From Cycloclasticus sp. (GTDB taxonomy: Bacteria > Pseudomonadota > Gammaproteobacteria > Methylococcales > Cycloclasticaceae), in the NCBI GenBank assembly GCA_012960055.1, contig DUCA01000029.1, positions 476-7,329 on the forward strand: a DNA stretch of 6,854 nt, in the 5' to 3' direction. The notes beneath the pieces were generated by a model that saw nothing but the letters and a program-made list of their open reading frames with translations, ran no database searches and had not been told where the DNA came from. The translations under genes were made by a program, and so were the position numbers. Positions 1 through 6,752 of the stretch are shown piece after piece. Numbering within the stretch: the first letter of the stretch is position 1; each line of letters starts with the position of its first letter.

Positions 1-838
1 GTACCGCCGAAGAAGCCCCGCCAACCATCACCTGCTTAACGTGGTTTTTAATGTCTTCCTTCAGCAAGCGACCTTTAGGACCCGTGGCTTTGTTAACCGT
101 CGATAAGTCAACGCCCAGTTCTCTAGCTAACTTTCTCACCGACGGGCTTGCATGAATATGCCCCATTAGTTTTGAAACGGCAACCGCCTGATTGGACGCT
201 GCCGGCGCTTGCTGCTTAGGTGCTGATGTTGGCATTGCAGGCTGTTGCGCCGCTTGTGGCTTCGCTTCAGCTGCGGCCGTTGGCGAGCTTGCTGTAGCGG
301 CGCCGGATAACACAACAATCAAACCGCCTTCTGCCGCTTTATCGCCTACCGCGACGAGAATCTCTTTCACTGTGCCAGCGGCTGTTGATGGAATTTCCAT
401 ACTGGCCTTATCGCTTTCTAAGGTAATTAACGACTGCTCTTCTTTCACCACATCGCCCACAGCAACATTCACTTCAATGACCTCTACTTCATCAAAATCA
501 CCGATGTCTGGCACGTGTATATTAATAGCCTCGGCCGCTATCTCCTGTGGCGCTGCTTCAGGCGCAGTCTCGGCAGGCGCTTGCGCAGCAGGTGAATCCG
601 CCTGAGTCAAACGCACAACCACCGAACCTTCGGCTACCGAGTCGCCGAGATTCACCAAGATTTCAACCACCACACCAGCCGCTGATGAGGGAATTTCCAT
701 GCTGGCCTTATCGCTTTCAAGCGTCAATAAAGCTTGTTCAACTTCGACAACATCGCCAACAGCAACCAACACCTCAATCACTTCAACTTCGTCGAAATCG
801 CCAATATCCGGTACTGCTACATCTATTAGATTACTCAT
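1..838 (-). CDS. aceF: Dihydrolipoyl acetyltransferase (E2 of pyruvate dehydrogenase), 3' end cut by window
   Basis: This is the E2 core subunit of the cytoplasmic pyruvate dehydrogenase complex. Its swinging lipoyl arms take the acetyl group from E1 and pass it to CoA. 279 codons are visible from the ATG at 836-838; the frame is open to the window edge, so the acyltransferase catalytic domain lies outside. Domains in order: lipoyl domain 1 (about residues 5-78) with lipoyl-lysine K44 in ESDKASME; an Ala/Pro/Gln-rich linker (79-104); lipoyl domain 2 (105-178) with K144 in the same motif; a second Ala/Pro/Gln linker (about 179-220); and a peripheral subunit-binding domain (about 229-267) with ASPSVRKLARELGV and TGPKGRLLKEDI. 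A strong Shine-Dalgarno AAGGAG (845-850) lies 6 bases before the ATG. The gene begins 20 bases after aceE and is surely co-transcribed with it. Two lipoyl domains are seen here; the E. coli protein has three. A 2-oxoglutarate E2 is unlikely, given the tandem lipoyl domains and the aceE neighbour. Confidence 0.96.
   Translation of the reverse strand, partial: MSNLIDVAVPDIGDFDEVEVIEVLVAVGDVVEVEQALLTLESDKASMEIPSSAAGVVVEILVNLGDSVAEGSVVVRLTQADSPAAQAPAETAPEAAPQEIAAEAINIHVPDIGDFDEVEVIEVNVAVGDVVKEEQSLITLESDKASMEIPSTAAGTVKEILVAVGDKAAEGGLIVVLSGAATASSPTAAAEAKPQAAQQPAMPTSAPKQQAPAASNQAVAVSKLMGHIHASPSVRKLARELGVDLSTVNKATGPKGRLLKEDIKNHVKQVMVGGASSAV
305..826 (-). repeat. Tandem lipoyl-domain coding repeat inside aceF (300-base period)
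   Basis: Two copies of the lipoyl-domain coding sequence occupy about 605-826 (domain 1) and 305-526 (domain 2), exactly 300 bases apart. By hand alignment residues 8-77 and 108-177 match at 53 of 70 positions without gaps. The DNA is closest around the lipoylation site, where a 17-base stretch coding for ESDKA is identical. Elsewhere, for example over residues 9-23, the proteins are identical but many codons differ at the third base. This points to an old duplication kept by protein-level constraint rather than a recent copy. Confidence 0.9.
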
Positions 839-858
839 TTATGTCTCCTTCCGCCCGA

Positions 859-3537
859 TTAAACCAACCAAGGCGCTGGCTTAGAAACATCTAAACCATA
901 TTTTTCAATAGCTTGCTGTACAACACTGGCTTCAATCTCACCGGTGTCGACCAAGGAATTTAAAGCAGCAACGATGACGTAATAACGGTCAACTTCAAAG
1001 AAGCTACGTAGGTTCTCACGCGTATCAGAACGCCCAAAACCATCCGTGCCCAGAACGGTGTAAGATCCACTAATAAAAGGGCGAATTGAGTCCGCCAATA
1101 AACGCACGTAATCTGTCGACACCACCACAGGGCCTCGCTGGTTATTTAAGCACTGTGACACATACGGCACTTTGTTTTCCTGTGTTGGGCGCAGCCTATT
1201 TTCCCGTTCACAAGCCTGACCTTCTCGTGCTAATTCGGTAAAGCTTGTGCAACTCCATAAATCAGCGTCAACGTCCCATTCATCTTGCAACATATCCGCT
1301 GCCGCTATCACCTCATTAAAGATGGTGCCGGAGCCCAGTAATTGAACGCGCGGTTTATCACTGTCATTACCTTGTTTAAACTGGTACATACCTTTGATGA
1401 TGCCTTCTTCGACCCCCTCCGGCATTGCTGGGTGCGCATAGTTTTCATTCATTACGGTGAGGTAATAGAACACGTCTTCTTGTTCTTGGAACATCCGTTT
1501 TAAGCCGTCGTGAACAATCACCGCCAACTCGTAATTAAACGTGGGGTCATATGAAATGCAGTTCGGCACAGATGATGCCCACAACAAACTGTGGCCATCT
1601 TCGTGCTGGAGGCCTTCGCCATTCAAGGTGGTTCTTCCGGCCGTACCGCCAAGTAAGAAACCACGAGCACGCTGATCAGCGGCAGCCCAAATCAAGTCAC
1701 CAACACGTTGAAAACCAAACATTGAGTAAAAAATATAAAACGGAATCATCGGTACATTGCTGGTTGAATACGAGGTGCCCGCGGCTATCCAATCGCACAT
1801 GCCGCCAGCTTCGTTAATGCCTTCTTGCAAAACTTGACCGTGCTTATCTTCTTTATAAAACATCAGTTGGTCAGAATCTTGTGGCGTGTAGAGCTGCCCC
1901 ACATGTGACCAAATACCGAGTTGACGGAAAAGCCCCTCCATACCAAAGGTACGAGACTCGTCCGGCACAATCGGCACAATACGCTTACCAATTTCTTTAT
2001 CTTTTAATAAGATATTTAAGATCCGTACAAACGCCATCGTGGTTGAAATTTCTCGCCCTTCAGACGTGCCTTTTAACATCGGCTCAAACACAGATAATTC
2101 TGGAACGGTTAATGAATCAGACTTTTGACGACGCGCTGGCAAATAGCCACCGAGATCAGCACGCTTCTTCTTCATGTACTCTTGTTCTGGCGAACCTTCT
2201 TCAAAGGTTAGGTACTCTAAGTTATCCACTTCCTCATCAGAGATAGGTAAATCAAACCGATCTCTAAAATGCAGCAACGAGTTATGGCTCATTTTCTTTT
2301 GTTGATGCGTTGTGTTCTGGGCTTCGCCAGACTCACCCATGCCATAACCCTTAATGGTTTTGGCTAAAATAACGGTGGGCCTTCCTGTCTCTTTACAGGC
2401 CGCATCGTAAGCCGCATAGACCTTCGCCGGATCGTGTCCACCACGGTTTAAATCCCAAATGTCTTTATCCGACCAATCTGCCACCATCGCTTGCAGCTCA
2501 GGCGTATTAAAGAAATTCTCACGAACATAGGCGCCGTCTTTAGCTTTCATGGTTTGGTAATCACCGTCCACGCATTCCATCATGCGTTTACGCAAATACC
2601 CTTCGGTGTCGCGGGCTAATAGTGCATCCCAACGGTTACCCCAGATAACTTTTATAACATTCCAACCAGCGCCCCTAAATTCGGACTCCAGTTCTTGGAT
2701 AATCTTACCGTTACCACGCACTGGGCCATCAAGACGCTGCAAGTTACAGTTAATAACAAACACCAAGTTAGCCAGCTTCTCACGCCCCGCCATGCCAATA
2801 GCGCCCAAAGATTCTGGCTCGTCTGTTTCACCATCACCCAAAAAAGCCCATACTTTTCTATCTTCAGTATTAGCAAAGCCACGGTCTTCCACGTATTTCA
2901 TGAAGCGCGCTTGGTAAATGGCCATAATCGGCCCCAAGCCCATAGAAACAGTTGGGAATTGCCAAAAATCAGGCATTAACCAAGGATGCGGATAAGAAGA
3001 AAGACCACCTCCATCGACTTCCTGGCGGAACCCATCCATTTGTTTTTCACTTAAACGACCCAACATAAACGCTCGCGCGTAGATGCCCGTTGCCACGTGA
3101 CCTTGCACATACACCAAGTCACCACCATGCGTTTCACTCGCTGCGTGCCAAAAGTGGTTATAACCCACATCGTATAAAGTAGCTGACGATGCAAAACTGG
3201 CAATATGACCACCTACATTGGTGTTTTTATTAGCCCGAAGCACCATCACCATTGCATTCCAGCGCACATAAGAGCGAATCTTATGTTCTAACGAGGTATC
3301 ACCAATGTATTGTGCCTGCTGTGGAATTGAAATGGTATTGATATAAGCCGTCGCTGCGCTGAAGGGTATATCTGCGCCAGCCAAACGGGCTTTTTCTATC
3401 AGCGCTTCTAATAGGTAATGCGCCCGCTCTTCTCCTTCGTGCTCAATAACGGCTTCTAGCGCATCTAACCATTCTTTTGTTTCTTGTGGGTCGCTGTCGC
3501 TTGCGCTAAGACTAGAAATAGGTATATCAGTTGCCAT
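859..3537 (-). CDS. aceE: Pyruvate dehydrogenase E1 component, homodimeric type
   Basis: This is the thiamine-diphosphate (ThDP) enzyme that decarboxylates pyruvate and reductively acetylates the lipoyl arms of AceF. It is 892 aa, close to the 887 aa of E. coli AceE, and I can align the two by memory along the whole length. Visible landmarks: H111 in GGHIASF and H147 in VQGHVA; the ThDP/Mg motif from GDGETDEPES (234-243) to NCNLQ (263-267); the flexible active-site loop with H411 in TTHQQKK, matching catalytic H407 of E. coli; E572 in LQEGINE, the glutamate that activates the ThDP aminopyrimidine; and H645 in LQHEDGHS. The C-terminal domain carries TDGFGRSDTRENLR (831-844). The ATG at 3535-3537 has GGAG at 3543-3546, 5 bases upstream, and the N-terminus aligns with E. 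coli, which supports this start. It is the first gene of the aceE-aceF operon; no pdhR lies beside it in this window. No key residue is missing. Confidence 0.98.
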   Translation of the reverse strand: MATDIPISSLSASDSDPQETKEWLDALEAVIEHEGEERAHYLLEALIEKARLAGADIPFSAATAYINTISIPQQAQYIGDTSLEHKIRSYVRWNAMVMVLRANKNTNVGGHIASFASSATLYDVGYNHFWHAASETHGGDLVYVQGHVATGIYARAFMLGRLSEKQMDGFRQEVDGGGLSSYPHPWLMPDFWQFPTVSMGLGPIMAIYQARFMKYVEDRGFANTEDRKVWAFLGDGETDEPESLGAIGMAGREKLANLVFVINCNLQRLDGPVRGNGKIIQELESEFRGAGWNVIKVIWGNRWDALLARDTEGYLRKRMMECVDGDYQTMKAKDGAYVRENFFNTPELQAMVADWSDKDIWDLNRGGHDPAKVYAAYDAACKETGRPTVILAKTIKGYGMGESGEAQNTTHQQKKMSHNSLLHFRDRFDLPISDEEVDNLEYLTFEEGSPEQEYMKKKRADLGGYLPARRQKSDSLTVPELSVFEPMLKGTSEGREISTTMAFVRILNILLKDKEIGKRIVPIVPDESRTFGMEGLFRQLGIWSHVGQLYTPQDSDQLMFYKEDKHGQVLQEGINEAGGMCDWIAAGTSYSTSNVPMIPFYIFYSMFGFQRVGDLIWAAADQRARGFLLGGTAGRTTLNGEGLQHEDGHSLLWASSVPNCISYDPTFNYELAVIVHDGLKRMFQEQEDVFYYLTVMNENYAHPAMPEGVEEGIIKGMYQFKQGNDSDKPRVQLLGSGTIFNEVIAAADMLQDEWDVDADLWSCTSFTELAREGQACERENRLRPTQENKVPYVSQCLNNQRGPVVVSTDYVRLLADSIRPFISGSYTVLGTDGFGRSDTRENLRSFFEVDRYYVIVAALNSLVDTGEIEASVVQQAIEKYGLDVSKPAPWLV

Positions 3538-3756
3538 TCTTACTCCAAATTATCAATGATGGAAAAGCAACTCTAGACAAGCCCTCCCCCAAGAAACGTT
3601 ATTCTGAACTACACTTAGCAGAAATTCACGTACCAATTAGTTAACTACTGACACATAAGGCCTTTTAGCAAAGAACCTGTATTTCAATATTGAAGTCTAT
3701 GCTAAACGACTACGTTTACTATTTATCCTTTTGATTGAACTATACTCAAAATAATC
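3538..3756. other. Divergent intergenic region between aceE and the DUF4124 gene
   Basis: This AT-richer 219-base gap separates the aceE start (leftward) from the DUF4124 start (rightward). It holds the aceE Shine-Dalgarno site, the candidate aceE promoter and, on the plus strand, TATACT at 3741-3746, a 5 of 6 match to a -10 box. That box has no good -35 at 16-18 bases and lies only 10 bases before the ATG at 3757. I see no ORF, RNA gene or clear operator palindrome here. Confidence 0.6.
3608..3636 (-). promoter_or_regulatory. Candidate sigma-70 promoter for aceE-aceF
   Basis: On the minus strand TTGGTA (3631-3636) and TGTAGT (3608-3613) are separated by 17 bases. Each matches 4 of 6 positions of the sigma-70 hexamers. 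Transcription would begin near 3601, giving a leader of about 60 bases before the aceE ATG. The -35 hexamer lies in AATTGGT (minus strand of 3632-3638), which resembles one arm of the PdhR operator of enterics (AATTGGTNNNACCAATT), but the second arm is not matched. The match is by eye and weak. Confidence 0.3.
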
Positions 3757-3942
3757 ATGAAAACAAACACCCTTTTTATTCTAAGCATCGTCATTGTCAC
3801 ATTTTCAAACCCCGTATTTGCAGAAAAACTCTACAAATGGGTTGATGAAAACGGAAACGTTTCCTTTTCGGACAAAATTCAGCCTAAAGACTCAAAGCGT
3901 GAAAGAGAAACGTTAGATAAAATGGCCGAACCATCACCGTAA
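3757..3942 (+). CDS. N-terminal fragment of DUF4124-domain protein, signal peptide plus domain start (61 aa)
   Basis: This is the intact beginning of the broken gene. Residues 1-22 form a signal peptide: MK at the front, a hydrophobic stretch from L6 to F16, then a likely cleavage after VFA (A22). The exported part begins EKLYKWVDENGNVSFSDKI, the typical DUF4124 opening (K-hY-+W-D-+G-hSD), a small beta-strand motif found in many proteobacterial periplasmic proteins of unknown function. The ORF stops at 3940-3942, right after the frameshift, so residues 56-61 (MAEPSP) are out of the ancestral frame. No ribosome binding site is visible upstream. If translated, the product would be a 39-residue periplasmic peptide of unknown function; I think it more likely non-functional. 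Confidence 0.55.
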   Translation: MKTNTLFILSIVIVTFSNPVFAEKLYKWVDENGNVSFSDKIQPKDSKRERETLDKMAEPSP

Positions 3943-4368
3943 AAGACGCTGCTAAAACGCCCGAGCAACTCAAACAATTTAAAAGAATTAAAGCCCTGTA
4001 AAAAACTCAAGAAAAGGTATTAGAGTCACAATTAGCTGATGACAAGGTACGCTTTAGAACCCTATCTAAGCAGACGACGGAAAACCAAGCGTTCACAATG
4101 AAACAATCCCTAGCCTATTTTTGGGGAAAACATCGTGTAAACCCAACAGGTGAAATTCTTTATGGAAAATGGCAGCTGAATTCATTAGCCAAAGAGACGC
4201 CATCATAATTTTCACTTCCGACAACTTGGTTTTAACGAAAACACCAAGGCTTAGCAAAGACAGAGGTTTGTCGTTAACGAAAGTATAAAGTGAAACCAGC
4301 GATTTAATTACCTTAGATATTCGTTGCGCAGATTCAAAAGGCGGCAAGGCCACCTGCACAAACGGCCC

Positions 4369-4384
4369 AACTCGTGGACGAGTT
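4369..4384 (-). terminator. Short hairpin just after argB, weak terminator candidate
   Basis: AACTCGT and ACGAGTT form a perfect inverted repeat. It is best drawn as a 6-bp stem with the 4-base loop TGGA on the plus strand. It lies 16-31 bases beyond the argB stop, a sensible place for the end of the dut-algC-argB transcript. No U-run follows on either strand, so it does not meet the usual intrinsic terminator form. It also lies inside the end of the decayed plus-strand gene, so chance is a real alternative. Confidence 0.2.
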
Positions 4385-4399
4385 TAACCAGTTAGGTCA

Positions 4400-5293
4400 T
4401 TAATTCCTAACTAACAACGTCCCCATGCCTTTATCCGTTAGTAGTTCCAATAAAACCACGTGCGGGACGCGACCATCAATAATGTGCACGCTATTAACGC
4501 CCCCATTCAACGAGTCCATCGCGCACTGAATTTTTGGCAACATACCGCCATAAATAGTACCATCTTCAATCAAATCATTAACTTGATCGATTGATAAACC
4601 TGTTAGCAGCTCATCGTCCTTACTTAATAAGCCCGACGTGTTGGTTAATAGAAGCAGTTTTTCTGCGCCTAAGACTTCAGCCATTTTACCGGCGACTATA
4701 TCCGCATTAATATTGTACGAGGCACCGTCTTTACCGACACCGATTGGCGCGATGACGGGAATAAAATCGCCCTGAACCAACATATTAACGACCGACGGAT
4801 CAATGCTCTCCACATGTCCTACATGACCCATATCAATCAATTCAGACGCCTGCTCGGACTGCGCCTGCTGGCTTGAAATCTTTTTCGCACGAATTAGGTC
4901 ACCGTCTTTACCGGTTAAGCCAACCGCCGACCCACCGTGTTGATTAATCAGGCTAACAATTTCTTTATTCACCAAACCACCCAGCACCATTTCTACAACA
5001 TCCATGGTGTCGCGATCAGTCACCCGAATTCCGTCGACAAACCGACTTTCCATCCCCAACTTATCAAGATGCAAACCAATTTGGGGCCCCCCACCGTGTA
5101 CCACAACAGGGTTCAATCCGACCTGCTTCAATAAGACAATATCACGCGCAAAGCCACTTTTTAATTCTTCGTCCACCATCGCGTTACCGCCATATTTAAT
5201 AACGATGGTTTTGCCGGAGAATTTTTGGATGTACGGTAACGCCTCACTTAAAACATGAGCAGTTTGTATGGGGTCAATTTTATCGTTTTTCAT
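4400..5293 (-). CDS. argB: Acetylglutamate kinase
   Basis: ArgB phosphorylates N-acetyl-L-glutamate with ATP, the second step of arginine synthesis, in the cytoplasm. The 297 aa span the full family length, close to the Pseudomonas enzyme of about 301. Amino-acid-kinase-fold motifs: IKYGGNAM (32-39) with K33 for phosphoryl transfer; the glycine-rich VVHGGGPQIG (64-73), which contacts substrate; NINADIVAGKMAE (194-206) with D198; GGMLPK (249-254) with K254; and a conserved end, HIIDGRVPHVVLLEL. The N-terminal helix (about 8-26, ending ALPYIQKFSGK) is the extra element found in hexameric, arginine-inhibited kinases such as those of Pseudomonas and Thermotoga, so feedback inhibition is inferred. 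The ATG at 5291-5293 gives the expected N-terminus, but its Shine-Dalgarno is poor: GAG about 10 bases upstream, before an A-run. The gene follows algC after 36 bases and is probably read through from it. Confidence 0.97.
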   Translation of the reverse strand: MKNDKIDPIQTAHVLSEALPYIQKFSGKTIVIKYGGNAMVDEELKSGFARDIVLLKQVGLNPVVVHGGGPQIGLHLDKLGMESRFVDGIRVTDRDTMDVVEMVLGGLVNKEIVSLINQHGGSAVGLTGKDGDLIRAKKISSQQAQSEQASELIDMGHVGHVESIDPSVVNMLVQGDFIPVIAPIGVGKDGASYNINADIVAGKMAEVLGAEKLLLLTNTSGLLSKDDELLTGLSIDQVNDLIEDGTIYGGMLPKIQCAMDSLNGGVNSVHIIDGRVPHVVLLELLTDKGMGTLLVRN

Positions 5294-5329
5294 TACTTTT
5301 TTACTCGCAAATGTTGCTTATAAATCTCA

Positions 5330-6748
5330 CTAAAATGGCAATTCAATATCGGCTTTTATTTTTAGCATTTGTTCTTTAAACAGCGCTTTAATTTGTTCTA
5401 ACGCCGCGACATCATCCGCCTCAAAGCGTAGCACTAATGATGGCGTGGTATTCGACGCACGAACCAAGCCCCAGCCATTTTTGAATTCAACGCGAATGCC
5501 GTCTATGGTTATTATTTTAGCGTCTTCAAAGCTTGATTTTGATTGCAAGTCGGCAACAAAACTAAAGTTCTCACCTTCTTGCAAACTAATATTTATTTCA
5601 GGGGTATTAACGCTATCAGGTAACTCGGCAAAAATTTCAGTCGTCGATCTAAATTCTGCAGTAACAATTTCCAATAAACGAGCCGCTGTATAAAGCGCAT
5701 CATCAAAACCATACCATCGCTCTTTAAAGAAGATGTGCCCACTCATCTCACCCGCCAATTCAGCATTGGTTTCTTTCATTTTCGCTTTGATTAACGAATG
5801 TCCTGTTTTCGACATTATCGGCTTACCGCCGTGTTCGGCGATCACTTTGGCTAAGTTTCGCGTACATTTGACGTCATAAACAATATCCGCACCGGCTTGT
5901 CGAGACAGCACATCCATCGCATACAACATCATTTGCCGATCCGGCCAAATCACATTACCGCTAGAATCCACCACACCTAAGCGATCACCGTCACCATCGA
6001 ACGCTAAGCCAAGCTCAGCCTCTTCTTCACGTACTTTATCAATCAACTCTTGCAGGTTTTCAGGCTTGCTTGGATCAGGGTGATGATTAGGAAAATTGCC
6101 ATCAATGTCACAGTACAATGGCACCACCTCACAACCCAGCATCGATAACAACATCGGAGCCGCTTCGCCTGCAACGCCATTGCCGCAATCTACAACAACC
6201 TTTATCATACGACCCAAACGAACATCCGCAGTAATCGCACCGATGTATTCAGACAGCATAATTTGCTGTTGATACGAGCCTTCGCCGTCTTCAAAATCAT
6301 CTCGTTCAATACGTTTATATAAGTTTTGTATCGCATCGCCGGATAAGGTATTACCGGCGATCACTATTTTCAACCCATTATAATTAGCCGGGTTATGGCT
6401 GCCGGTTATCATCACCCCCGACTGGGTATCTAATTGGTGCGTAGCGAAATACAAAACCGGTGTAGGCACTTGCCCAACATCAACGACATGACAACCCGTC
6501 GACTGAATTCCTTTCGCTAGCGATTCGCTTAACCGAGGACTATGCAAACGCCCATCACGCGCGATAGCGATCGTTTTTTGCCCGACACTCAAAGCCTCTG
6601 TTGCAACAGCACGGCCTATTGAAAAAACACCTTGCTCTGTTAATGTTTCATCAACAATGCCACGAATGTCATACGCCCTGAAAATTGATTGGGGTACATC
6701 CGTCTGCGCTTCCACTTCAACAGCACGATGGATAATCTTTTGAACCAT
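5330..6748 (-). CDS. algC: Phosphomannomutase / phosphoglucomutase
   Basis: AlgC is a cytoplasmic alpha-D-phosphohexomutase that interconverts the 1- and 6-phosphates of mannose and glucose. It feeds GDP-mannose and UDP-glucose routes to LPS and exopolysaccharide. With the start at 6748 it is 472 aa; the P. aeruginosa enzyme has 463. The four signature loops are present: TGSHNP (115-120) with catalytic phosphoserine S117; the metal loop DGDGDR (251-256); the sugar-recognition loop GEMSGH (333-338); and the phosphate-binding loop RASNTTPS (430-437). The opening IFRAYDIRG (22-30) matches the family. A longer frame back to 6805 exists, but its extra 19 residues overlap dut in another frame. The start at 6748 has an AAAAGGA site 7 bases upstream and begins 4 bases after the dut stop, which implies coupled translation. 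Some relatives carry a membrane-anchoring N-terminal extension; none is present here. A pure glmM function is unlikely, because the sugar loop is GEMSGH rather than GEQSGH. Confidence 0.96.
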   Translation of the reverse strand: MVQKIIHRAVEVEAQTDVPQSIFRAYDIRGIVDETLTEQGVFSIGRAVATEALSVGQKTIAIARDGRLHSPRLSESLAKGIQSTGCHVVDVGQVPTPVLYFATHQLDTQSGVMITGSHNPANYNGLKIVIAGNTLSGDAIQNLYKRIERDDFEDGEGSYQQQIMLSEYIGAITADVRLGRMIKVVVDCGNGVAGEAAPMLLSMLGCEVVPLYCDIDGNFPNHHPDPSKPENLQELIDKVREEEAELGLAFDGDGDRLGVVDSSGNVIWPDRQMMLYAMDVLSRQAGADIVYDVKCTRNLAKVIAEHGGKPIMSKTGHSLIKAKMKETNAELAGEMSGHIFFKERWYGFDDALYTAARLLEIVTAEFRSTTEIFAELPDSVNTPEINISLQEGENFSFVADLQSKSSFEDAKIITIDGIRVEFKNGWGLVRASNTTPSLVLRFEADDVAALEQIKALFKEQMLKIKADIELPF

Positions 6749-6752
6749 GGAA

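Larger units (their letters stand above)
3757..4403 (+). pseudogene. Decayed DUF4124-type secreted protein gene (frameshift plus multiple stops)
   Basis: The 61-codon ORF at the left end is the start of a longer gene. After LDK, reading on as if one A were added to the A-run at 3919-3922 (AAAA to AAAAA) gives NGRTITVKDAAKTPEQLKQF and onward for 26 codons, which continues the domain as in full-length DUF4124 proteins. A TAA at 3999-4001 follows. Then 68 open codons (4002-4205) contain ESQLADDKVRFRTLSKQ, resembling the coiled, charged middle of such proteins. The same frame then has stops at 4206, 4233, 4275, 4305 and 4314. It reopens for 28 codons with AQTAQLVDEFNQLGH and ends in TAA at 4401-4403. 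The full span would code for about 215 aa, in the range I know for long DUF4124 proteins. The decay is seen directly; the equivalence to intact relatives is from memory of the family. No Shine-Dalgarno precedes the ATG, which also fits a dead gene. Confidence 0.7.

Noticed and set aside
192..605. Plus-strand ORF of 137 codons opposite aceF, rich in Ala, Ser and Thr
   Set aside because: It is the mirror of the lipoyl domains and Ala/Pro linkers of aceF. Its apparent repeats come from the lipoyl-domain repeat, and it has no motif of its own.
547..894. Plus-strand ORF of 115 codons across the aceE-aceF junction
   Set aside because: It lies opposite two well-supported genes and their ribosome binding site. 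Its composition is Gln/Arg/Pro-rich, typical of an antisense reading, with no recognisable domain.
1551..2979. Several ORFs of 76-121 codons within aceE (both strands, other frames)
   Set aside because: All are contained in the fully conserved aceE frame. None shows a domain, signal peptide or supported start.
3558..3563. GATAAT on the minus strand as an aceE -10 box
   Set aside because: It lies only about 12 bases before the Shine-Dalgarno and has no acceptable -35 at 16-18 bases, so the leader would have little or no room.
3999..4316. Possibility that the many TAA/TAG codons in the DUF4124 frame are read through (recoded stops)
   Set aside because: aceE, argB and dut use TAA, and algC uses TAG, as normal stops in this same window. 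The frame also has a frameshift and poor sequence quality near its end, so decay is simpler.
4093..4359. Minus-strand ORF of 88 codons downstream of argB
   Set aside because: It begins with GTG without a Shine-Dalgarno, shows no motif and lies antisense to the remnants of the DUF4124 gene, which explain the sequence better.
4937..5258. Plus-strand ORFs of 65 and 84 codons within argB, and one of 82 codons within algC (5445-5693)
   Set aside because: They are antisense shadows of conserved enzymes, without any independent coding signal.
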